Origin: Erigeron canadensis
Lineage: Eukaryota > Streptophyta > Magnoliopsida > Asterales > Asteraceae
DNA: 64,000 bases
Direction of reading: 5' to 3'
Assembly: GCF_010389155.1 (NCBI RefSeq)
Contig: NC_057764.1
Span: 43,098,275-43,162,274 of the forward strand
Below, piece by piece: positions 55,852 through 64,000 of the stretch; within the stretch, counting starts at the first letter, position 1; each line of letters starts with the position of its first letter. The notes under the pieces were generated by a model. The model was not told where the DNA came from. It saw nothing but the letters and a program-made list of their open reading frames with translations, and ran no database searches. Position numbers and translations under genes: made by a program.

Positions 55852-56622
55852 TCAAATAGTCCATTTCCAGATCTTAATCCTAAGATCAACTTTACATTTT
55901 ACACCAGAAGTTACCGCGGTAGTTACCGATTTACCGGCCGGTGCAACCGCCTTAATTCCGTTACACACAACTCTAATCGGAATTTTTTTAGTCTTCAGTC
56001 CACCAATTTTAACCTTCACTTTAGTATCTAACTGAACAGTTAACGGAATATTCCTTTTATTCTTCAGATCCGATTTTAATTCGCTGTTATCATCAACAGT
56101 TTGACCGCTGGCCGAAACGATAGATTTCAATTTCGTAGTATTTTTCTTCGGCATGTCGAACGCCGGAATAGTTCCGGCGCCGACGTTAGTTGATTTAGAA
56201 GAGATTTTGATCGAAACGACGTCGTAACGGAACTCGATCTTCTTGTTAGGGTTACGAGCAGTTGCAGTGAAATTGAATTTAGTGTTGAGTTGATTTGATG
56301 ACGTCAGGTTAAATTGAGAGATTTGAAGAGATGTGACGGAGAACGACGGACGATGTGGACGGTATATGACATAGAAGATGCCGCCGGCGATGGCGGCGAG
56401 TATGACTAGGAGGATGATAATGAAGGTGAGCCAGAGACAGAAGGAGCAGCAGCAGCTGCGACGGTTCCGACGAGGGAGAGGTCGGTAGACTGGACGTGTG
56501 GAGTTGTAAAGCTGAGCTTTGTTCGCCGGGAAGTTAGGGTTGGTGGCACCGCCGTTGACGGCGGGCGGTGGATTGTTGTTGCCGTTGGTTTGTTTGAAAG
56601 AAGGATGGATTTTTTCAGCCAT
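55852..56622 (-). CDS. NDR1/HIN1-like (NHL) LEA_2 membrane protein, 256 aa
   Basis: An intronless frame, minus strand. Cytoplasmic N-terminus rich in Pro/Asn (1-50), basic-Cys segment RRNRRSCCCSFC (51-62), one transmembrane helix (about 62-87), YRPHRPSF, then an LEA_2 domain (about 110-230) with NFTATARNPNKKIEFRYD typical of the family. The protein ends with KVDLRIKIWKWTI, short beyond the LEA_2 fold. NHL proteins sit in the plasma membrane and take part in pathogen responses and cell-wall contact; closest by layout to the NHL6/NHL13 group. The ATG at 56620-56622 is the only good start. Codon use is GC-rich compared with the flanks, as expected for a real gene. No damage. Confidence 0.93.
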   Translation of the reverse strand: MAEKIHPSFKQTNGNNNPPPAVNGGATNPNFPANKAQLYNSTRPVYRPLPRRNRRSCCCSFCLWLTFIIILLVILAAIAGGIFYVIYRPHRPSFSVTSLQISQFNLTSSNQLNTKFNFTATARNPNKKIEFRYDVVSIKISSKSTNVGAGTIPAFDMPKKNTTKLKSIVSASGQTVDDNSELKSDLKNKRNIPLTVQLDTKVKVKIGGLKTKKIPIRVVCNGIKAVAPAGKSVTTAVTSGVKCKVDLRIKIWKWTI

Positions 56623-57229
56623 TGGATTGAACTATTAGGGAATTAAGACTTTTGGGTTTTAATAATAGTGAATTGGATTATGATTACAGAGATAAATAGA
56701 TAGATACAGGCTTTTGTGAGAGTGATTGTATAACAAACAGAGAGATATGAGAAGAACAAAAAAGTTGTATACACGGTTTCCTTTTTGTTTATTTTCTACT
56801 CCACTTAATAGATGCTATTTTCATACCATGACATCATTATAATAATATTATCGATATCGATATTGATATTTGCTATACTATATCTTATTACGAGTATTAT
56901 TTTTAAATAAATTATACGGATGATTGTTATGGATTAATTAAATAGTCTTTTTAAAGTTATATGGTAATCTATATTTGATATAATTATCATATAGCTAGTA
57001 ATAAAGGTTTTATCCGTAATAATCATTATAATTAGTTTCAAAATGACTCAATTATCTTTATTGAAATTAACTCTTCAAATAAATTATAAGAAATTAATTG
57101 TTTAACAATTAACGAGCTAATTTATACCTTAAAACTTTTTCATATTAACTTATACTAATAAACATTTATTTCACTACCACTTTTACATCAATTACATTTA
57201 CATCAATCGATATCATTCTACGTCATCAT
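56623..57229. other. NHL promoter and AT-rich flank
   Basis: 5' region of the NHL gene to about 56760. No clear motif beyond that. Confidence 0.4.
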
Positions 57230-57300
57230 TATCACCAAAAATCATCGTCATCACCACCAGTCATTGTCACCGACACCACATTATGCGGATACCGTGCTAG
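57230..57300 (+). mobile_element. Helitron 3' end
   Basis: A tract of catcatcgtcatcaccaccagtc, a decayed hairpin (tatgcggataccg), and CTAG at 57297-57300 followed by T. The 5' end was not located. Confidence 0.5.
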
Positions 57301-57305
57301 TAATA

Positions 57306-57640
57306 CTTGATAAATGCAAATCTGTAGCCATCTGATTTGACTATGTAAACCGTGTAAAAGGGTGGTGATAAATTTACAACAATTATTTGCTATCTATAAC
57401 AAATGAATATATTTTATTACACAATTTATATATAACTGGGTATGTATTGTCGTGAATGGCTAATAACATTTTCTCATGTAAAAGTTATTTGTTATCTATA
57501 ACAAATGAATATATTTTATTACACAATTTATATACTTGATAAATGTAAATTTGTAGCCATTTAATTACGCAAAAAATATAATTTTTTTGTCGTTCTAAAA
57601 AAAACATATTATGGTGGATGGCTAATAACCTTTTCTCATT
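57306..57640. repeat. Local partial tandem duplications
   Basis: cttgataaatg(c/t)aaat(c/t)tgtagccat occurs at 57307 and 57535; atctataacaaatgaatata at 57392 and 57494; atggctaataac(a/c)ttttctcat at 57457 and 57617. Interleaved copies imply at least two tandem duplication events of about 100-230 bp. Confidence 0.7.
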
Positions 57641-58180
57641 TGAAAATATACGATGAAATAATATATGTGATTAGGAAAAAATATAATTAAGGTTGGAGAT
57701 ATAAAATTTAATCAAACACATAAAGCCTTTGGTTAGAGTGTAATGTTGACTTTTGTTGATACTAGCTTTAAGAATCCTTACGACTCTAAGGAAAGGGTGT
57801 ATTATTGAGAAACACATCATACCCAATAAGAGAAAGTAAGATAATTAAACTTGAGATATTTTATAAGGAAAAGATATCGAAACGTTAATTGTTTGGTAAA
57901 AACTAAAAAGTGTTAGCAAATTGTTAAAAAAGTTTCAAGTCAAATAAGTTTAGAGGCAAGCGTGTAGATGATTTGTTTTATCAGCAAAAATCATCAGTAA
58001 ACATCGGCTCATTGGCTAACCTATAACACCTGCATCGGCTAGTTTTGGCAAGTTTAATCGGCTAGTTTTGGCTATATCGGCATGTTTTGGCCGATCCTTG
58101 TGAACGTTAGGAGCGTGTACTTGTGATCGTTTTTTTGTTCTTGTGCCAATCCTATTTGTATCGTTGGAAACCCTAAAAAA
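57641..58180. other. Intergenic, nothing recognised
   Basis: Repeated gctagttttggc motifs near 58040-58090, otherwise nothing supported. Confidence 0.35.
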
Positions 58181-58790
58181 AATTTTTGGAGGGGGGGGGG
58201 GGTTCGATTTTGAGGCTAGATCTATGTTTTTCTTGGCTTCTATTGCCGGAACACGTGCTGATAAAACTTGCTGATGCTCCTAACGTTATATCACCCTTTT
58301 CCGGTGAGATCGGAAACTCCTTTTGGGGTTTTCTGTGGTTGTCGGCCAAAAACGTTCACTTTTAACGGCCAAAACTTTGTTTGGCTTGTGCAAGGATGTA
58401 GTTGGCCATTTTGACTACTTGTTGGTTCGGTTTTCCGACGACCCCTTTTTTGGGGTTTTCGGTTTAATCGATATGGTTCATGTTGCTTTGTTGGTTCGGT
58501 TTTCCGGCGAGCCCTTTCTTGGGTTTCCGGTGACCTGCTGCTGCATGTTGCATCGGTTTTCCGGTTTAACTACTGCTGCGGCTACGGCGGTTGTGGTTTT
58601 CCGCGAGCTCTTTCTTGGGTTTATGGTTAACTACTGCTGCTACTGTTGCTGCTTTACGGCAATTTGTTTTCCGGTGAACCCTTTCTTGGATTTCCGGTTA
58701 GACTGTTGTTGTTTATATGTATATTTATCATTTTACATTGCCGTTAATTGCATGTTTCTGATTAGCTTGGTAGTGTTAACTTAGCGGTAG
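58181..58790 (+). repeat. Repeat leader with about 60-bp degenerate units
   Basis: After a 12-G run (58191-58202), units containing ggttttccggcgagccctttcttgggtttccgg recur about five times to 58700. The 153-codon frame over it has matching internal repetition (VRFS..PF.G) and no family signature, so I treat it as a repeat, perhaps a retroelement leader, not a gene. Confidence 0.5.
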
Positions 58791-59805
58791 CGTTGTCGGT
58801 TTTTTCCATTGGTAGCGTTGCCGGATTTTGTTCCATTAAAGCAATAGGTAGCCGGAAAAAGTAGTTTTTAGCCGATGATGGTATCGTTGAACAGTTTTAG
58901 GTTGCCGGTGGTACTAAAAATGGGCGATGATGATACAAATGTTTGTAAAAAAGGGACTCGGATGATCCGAGAAGTATCTTGGCAGGGTAAACTTTCAGGT
59001 TAGCAGTCATGGTGTCTCCGACTTCCGAAATTCCCGACCCCCAAATTCCAAGCCCAATTTTTTTTTTTATACAAAATGGTCACTTTTTATTTTTCCAACA
59101 AGTTTAATTATAATTCCGGTTACCTTTGCTATGTTATCATATTTACAAGTTTTGGCTAGTTTTGTTTGCTATACCACTAGTTTTGGCTAGTTTTTGGCAA
59201 TGACACGTGACAGATTGTGATTTGCCATAATTAGTCAAACTTGTCAATTTGCCAAAACTTTTGCACTACACCATCCTCTTTATCAATAACTTTTCTTTAA
59301 AATGAATATATTATACTATCATACATTTATATTCCTATTTTAATAGTAAATTTAGGCTTATTGGCATGCCTTAATGTATTATCTAATTTTGATCTCAAAT
59401 GAATCCCAATATAAGAAAATTTTTATTCTCATTCATGAAAGCATTTTATTTGCATCAAAATTTAAATTTAAAACCTCTAAATTATGCTATTATTATTATA
59501 TTTATAAAATAAATTTAGGTTAGTAATTTTTTTTTAAAAAAAATAATAATTAATCATCTTAAATATTAATTAAAAAAATCCTTTTAAAACGATTTGGATG
59601 TCAACACATATAGTGTCTAACACATGACAATGCATGCCTTTCACATCAGTAATGATGAATTGCTGATTATTATTTTTTTTAAAAATGTAAATAATCCACT
59701 TTAACTATTAAATTAGTTTTTATGACGCTTAATAACAACAAAACTAGCCAGGATGAGGTAGTGAGACAAATTTACTATAGACTATATTGATTGATGAAGG
59801 GGCGT
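58791..59805. other. Intergenic, nothing recognised
   Basis: No supported feature. A CTCGGATGATCCGAG palindrome (58957-58971) is the only notable site. Confidence 0.35.
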
Positions 59806-60290
59806 ACTATTGACAAGGAATTTGGCTATTGACACCATACCTCAAAAGGGGCGAAATTCGCCCCTTCTAACTTGAAAATTCGCCCCTTCTGCTAGTGACG
59901 GTCAACCTTTATTCAACGTCATTAATTAATTTTGACTTTTACTTTGGGCAGATGGGGCGAAATTCGCCCCTTTTGAGTATATATTTAAATTCCTAATCCA
60001 TACATACTAGAGGTGCGCAAAAACCGATCCGAAAAGCCAAAAACAGAAATAAAGATAAAATCGAACCTAGAAACCGAAAACCAAATAAAGGATTGGTTTG
60101 GTTTTGGTCTTCTAAAAACCGAAATGATCGGTTCGGGTTTCGGTTTCATGTATAAAACCGAAACGAACGGAAATCATATATGACTTAACTTATTATATAT
60201 TTGTGTTCTAGTGTTAATATTTAGTACATGGTCTTATGGTTCATTCAAACATTAAAGAATAAGATATGGAAGTATCAATATACTCACTCA

Positions 60291-60907
60291 TGATATACCC
60301 ATACGGAGCTTTAGCTCCGTACCCGAAGCAGAATACGAAGTCATCTTTGTACAGGTAAAAACACTTATACCCATAACGGAGCTCGATCTCCGCTTAACAT
60401 GACTACCCCAGAGCCCCAAAGGTAACGAAACCCAGCTCCAAGGAGATATAAAGAAAGATCGGATAAAGATCTTTCCCATGATAATCTTATTAAACATATA
60501 TCGAAGCTCCGATATACTCAGACACAATTTGGTAACAAGATTACCACAAATCTCCTCAAGAAGGAAACAAGATATTCACAAAGGAGGAAAAGATTTATCC
60601 TAATTCTCTTACCATCCTCTCCAAGTTATTTACCCTCTATATAAATAGAGGACGAAGCCTCACGACAAAATATAATCAACAATACATTCGATATACAAAA
60701 CCCTACAAATCATTCATAGTTTATTCGACCTTCGTATAAACCCTAAACAAAACCCACAAACCCTAAGTCGAACATAACGACTTAGGACCAATAAATCATA
60801 GGCGTAAAGCGGTCTCCGACCCTCTGACCGTAAGGGAATCGCCGATAAACACCAACAACCACACTCACACATCCGGTTGGACTATAGTGCGATTATTTGA
60901 TCAAACA
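60291..60907 (+). mobile_element. Solo LTR (617 bp)
   Basis: TGATATACCCATACGG to GATCAAACA, flanked by CTCA (60287-60290, 60908-60911). TATATAAATA at 60638-60647, then a leader (accctacaaatcattcatag...). Flanking sequence on both sides (59.99-60.2 and 61.07-61.19 kb) shares ggattggtttggttttggtcttc, a second older repeat. No coding sequence; the frame at 60288-60527 (minus) is not a gene. Confidence 0.65.
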
Positions 60908-61193
60908 CTCATTATGTTTGAAAACGATAACATGATTATAATAATCTTATTCATGCAATCTTCTTTCACTGTTGTTAATATCTTTGAAAGTATATTCTGG
61001 TTGTTTAGATTAACGTAGTCATTATAGTTCTTTTATCATCAATACTCTTATTTATACTATCTCCGATTTGAAAAACCAAAAACTGAATCAACGGATTGGT
61101 TTGGTTTTGGTCTTCTAGAAACCAAATGGATCGGTTCGACTTCAATTTCATATATAAAAACCAATGGTAAAAACCGAACCGACTTAAGTAATA

Positions 61194-61442
61194 CTATGTC
61201 CTTACGTGTTCTTCTTCAGCCGGAGATAAACGTCTAGCAAACGCATGACCATACACATCATCTGTGTCATAATTATGTGTATGATATATCACATTTACTC
61301 TCCAATCATATGCCTTTGAATAATGACCATGCGACTTGAAAGGACAATTACATTTTTTCAATAAAAATTTTTTTGATGCTCGTCCTCGTCTTACAGTATA
61401 CTCTACCACCATCACACATGAATAATACCATAGAAATATCAT
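61194..61442 (-). pseudogene. MULE/FAR1-type transposase fragment
   Basis: About 80 codons on the minus strand: RGRASKKFLLKKCNCPFK, YDWRVNVIYHTHNYDTDDVY and GHAFARRLSPAEEEHV. This matches the N-terminal DNA-binding part of a MULE transposase (CGCPF...W.V.....HNH....HPFARRL...E). The catalytic domain is missing; it is a remnant. Confidence 0.75.
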
Positions 61443-61529
61443 CGGCTGCTTTTTTGTTTAATCTACCATTGACTAGGAAATAAAACAACATTTTATATAG
61501 TTATGAGTTATGACACTATTACACAAATG

Positions 61530-61800
61530 TAAATAGGACACCCTAAATAAAATCCGTTATTCTTGTTGACTGGAACATATTAAGGCCACCTAAATAGAAC
61601 CCCCCAAATGGAGCCCTCTATCTTTATTAATTAGGTCATATTAAAGCCACCTAAATAGAACACCCTAAATAGAACCCGTTTTTCTTATTAACCGGGACAA
61701 ATTAAAGGCACCTAAACAATAACCCTAAATAAAACCTGCTTTTTTCAACACCGGTCATATTAAAACCACTTTTAGGAATCCTAATGAAACCCCAAGTTAA
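61530..61800 (+). repeat. Degenerate minisatellite, about 70-80 bp unit, four copies
   Basis: Repeats of ccacctaaatagaacaccct, aaata(g/a)aa(c/t)ccgtttttcttattaa and catattaaagccacc. It starts just past the MULE fragment. Confidence 0.7.
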
Positions 61801-62389
61801 ATAGAATTTGATTTTTGGTGTAAGACCATGGCCAACGTCCCGCCCTATTTCTTCTTAAATTTTTTAAACATTGGTCTTTCCCTCCCTCAAATTAGATTTT
61901 CTCAAAATCAAAATCATACCCTTAAAAGAAATCAAAATCATACAGACTAGCTATCTCTATCTTCCTTGACTCCTTTTAACCCCATTGAATTAAAATGTCT
62001 TGTTGAGCGTTCTCTCACAATCATGTATGTCTTTTTTATCTTTTTCAAATTAGCCTGTAGGGTCATACACAATTGAACATATATAATATTTAACCATAAA
62101 GCTACAGAATGATATTTGATCATTTACGCATTTAATTAAATAGTTTTAATTAATTTATACGTTTATAAATTAACACGAGTTAATTGAGGATAAACGGATA
62201 AAACGACAACCGTTATTTATAGTAGTCGATTAAAGTTAGTTTTAATTGATTGATAAATAACTTATTAATTAAATGGGTTTAATTAATTAATTGAGTTAAC
62301 AGGTTGGATAATTAATAAATGTTCATATGTAAATAATAGTTAATTAATTAAATAAGGAAAGTCAGTCTGACCCACATATCCCCATGGGG
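61801..62389. other. AT-rich interior of the paired-terminus element
   Basis: ttaattaa-rich sequence, nothing recognised. Confidence 0.35.
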
Positions 62390-63000
62390 CGGTTCTAGAT
62401 CAATTCTAGGAGGGGGAGGATGAAATTTGCAAGGGATTTTTAGGGTTTTTGGTTTCATAATTTGATTAGAATACTTCCCTATAAATACCTTAAGAAATCC
62501 CTAATTAATTCATTTATTCATAAATCCCTAACACACACACATAAAGGTGAAAATCTTATTTCTCCCTTTTGTGTGTGTCAAACAAAACATCCCAAAATAA
62601 GCAAAACCCCAAAATTGTTTTAGCTATAGGGGTTCGAATTCCATTAGGTGGAATTGTAAGGGTTTCGTTTGTTGCGGTCGTAAGCTTCAAGGTGTCTAGC
62701 AGATCCTTCGTTAAGACATTGTTCGTGTATGCACTTACGGAGGGTTCTACACTTGGAATCTCGTTTCTGAAATCTTCCACATCACGAGGTATCTTGTCTA
62801 CCGCAACGAGGTCAGTTTTGTATTTATTAAGTTACTTATATTGCATTGCATGGTGATCTTGGTCTGAGATGTTAGAACTATTAAATGTCTCTTAAAATAT
62901 TACCACACGTTTTTAATAGTTGCTAACAGTTTATTAACACGCTTCCGCTTAGCAATTTGATTTGTATTTAAAATTTGTTTTAAAACTGGGTCGTTACTCG
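62390..63000 (+). promoter_or_regulatory. LTR-like promoter and leader
   Basis: TATAAATA (62480-62487) is followed by a long pyrimidine-poor leader and an A-G run, resembling LTR U3-R-U5. LTR ends are not recognised. Short frames over 62556-62856 on both strands are not supported. Confidence 0.3.
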
Positions 63001-63263
63001 ACCCCTTTTATGTTAGTCAGTTAATGAAATCCCAACAAAAGTGTGGGGTCAGATGGGGCAAATTTCGCCCTTTTTGCTTATAAATTCGCCCCTTTTGCTC
63101 AAAATTTTGCCCATTCTGCTCTGACATATTGAGTTGAAGTGACGTAAAGTTGACAACATTAAAATAAAAAATGTCAGGTCAGATGGGGCGAAATTCGCCC
63201 CTTCTGCTCCTAAAATTCGCCCCTTCGAAAGGGTGTCAATAGACAAAAAAGAATGTCAATAGG

Positions 63264-63659
63264 AAACCTCTTGATGAATACTCCATTCATCCATCGGATG
63301 TTTTAGCGCTCCTTTGACAACTGTAAATTGTGATGTTTTGTTTTTTAGTATATCTTTAGTATATATATAAAATCATATAATAGTACTAATACAATATGAA
63401 ATTTGCTAATTGTGTCATTATGGATTTTGTTTTTATGTTGAAATGTAAACGTCTTTGACAAAGTTATTTTGTATCCATGATAGTTATTTTGGCAAAGTTA
63501 TTTTGAAATGTAGTTAAAAAGTTTCATAATATTTATATCCATCCTATCTTATGAATTCTAACATTCTGCTGAGAAATTAATTAAATCTTTAGGATATGAG
63601 AATTTAATAATCATGTTTATTAAATAAAATATTTGTACTACCATTTACAACAATTACTA
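63264..63659. other. Intergenic, nothing recognised
   Basis: AT-rich, probably the interior of the Helitron whose 3' end follows. Confidence 0.3.
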
Positions 63660-63796
63660 TTACATTAATAATCTACACCACTTGACATCGCCGCCACCAC
63701 CACTAACAGTCACCGCCGCTACCACCATTGGTCATCGCTACCACCGTACAACCGTCGTCACGACCATACAGTTGCATTACGTGAGTACCGTGCTAG
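63660..63796 (+). mobile_element. Helitron 3' end
   Basis: catcgccgccaccaccac...accgccgctaccacc tract, GTTGCATTACGTGAGTACCGTG and CTAG (63793-63796) followed by T. Same 3' style as 57230-57300. 5' end not found. Confidence 0.55.
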
Positions 63797-64000
63797 TTAT
63801 GGTTAAATATATATGGGATGACACTTAAATTTTGAATATCATATGTTGAAATATAAGCTGTCTATCGACAAAGTTATTTTGTGTCCGTTTAGGAGTAGAG
63901 TATTCATCCTAAAATCAGATATTAGAATTAAAATGCCAAATGATAGTTGAATTTACTATTTTGATCCTCAACAATCAATTTTATGTTTTTTTTTTATATT

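Larger units (their letters stand above)
59806..63263. mobile_element. Paired-terminus element (about 3.46 kb) with 17-bp palindromes
   Basis: Both ends carry CTATTGACA twice in inverted orientation (59807 and 59826; 63229-63239 and 63254-63262), followed inward by copies of the palindrome GGGGCGAAATTCGCCCC (59848-59864, 59954-59970, 63185-63201) and decayed versions near 63055-63115. The interior holds a solo LTR, a MULE transposase fragment, a minisatellite and an LTR-like promoter. The whole may be a MULE-like carrier or a coincidence of two copies of a repeat; class unknown. Confidence 0.4.

Noticed and set aside
58323..58784. 153-codon frame rich in Cys and Phe
   Set aside because: It tracks a degenerate nucleotide repeat (ccggcgagccctttcttggg) and has no domain.
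61194..61442. Functional FAR1 transcription factor gene
   Set aside because: Only the N-terminal DNA-binding part is present, surrounded by repeats; a transposase remnant is the simpler reading.

Overview
This is a piece of a plant nuclear genome, almost certainly a eudicot. The evidence is spliced genes with GT-AG introns, a land-plant PPR protein, an LBD transcription factor, an NDR1/HIN1-like protein, and dense plant transposable elements (Helitrons, MULEs, hAT and Harbinger MITEs, Ty1-copia, LINE, solo LTRs). The style of the repeats reminds me of Asteraceae, but that is an impression, not a demonstration. About 80% of the window is non-genic and AT-rich.

Genes, left to right: the last exon of the spliceosomal thioredoxin-fold protein YLS8/DIM1 (36-344); a complete five-exon Mediator subunit MED9 (2162-3960); an intronless PPR gene resembling Arabidopsis At1g17630 (6180-8264); a small five-exon gene of unknown family with a damaged splice donor (13510-14773, minus); a divergent SKP1-like gene (30337-31277); a second copy of the small unknown gene (41009-41569, minus) lying head to head with a second SKP1-like gene (41934-42562); an LBD gene (46391-47187); and an NHL/LEA_2 membrane protein (55852-56622, minus).

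The main structural theme is local segmental duplication. The 3' half of the PPR gene and its downstream flank (about 7038-9180) recurs as decayed copies next to both SKP1-like genes (31715-32240 and 43021-44810), and the small unknown gene recurs at 41 kb. The copies act as filled/empty-site pairs. They show independently that a Helitron sits in the intron of SKP1-like copy A, that a Helitron sits in the PPR 3' flank, and that a 283-bp MULE-type MITE with a perfect 9-bp TSD sits in the small unknown gene.

The transposon-rich middle (9.4-13.1 kb, 15.5-30.2 kb, 33-41 kb) holds nested elements: a LINE relic split by a 2.7-kb solo LTR; a 4.26-kb non-coding LTR-like element inside another LTR-derived element; two Helitrons with internal degenerate repeats; and a 3'-truncated Ty1-copia element with an open 834-codon gag-protease-integrase frame, inserted in the N-terminal part of a MuDR-like transposase pseudogene. 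That MULE also carries a second, convergently transcribed open frame near its right end, organised like mudrA/mudrB. It is broken by a hAT MITE with a perfect 8-bp TSD plus a one-base frameshift.

The right end (57-64 kb) holds Helitron 3' ends, a 3.46-kb paired-terminus element rich in a 17-bp palindrome, a solo LTR and several minisatellites. I saw no rRNA, tRNA or CRISPR. The most interesting leads are the two-gene MULE, the unknown small gene paired with SKP1-like genes, and reiterated palindromes upstream of the TATA boxes of two LTRs.
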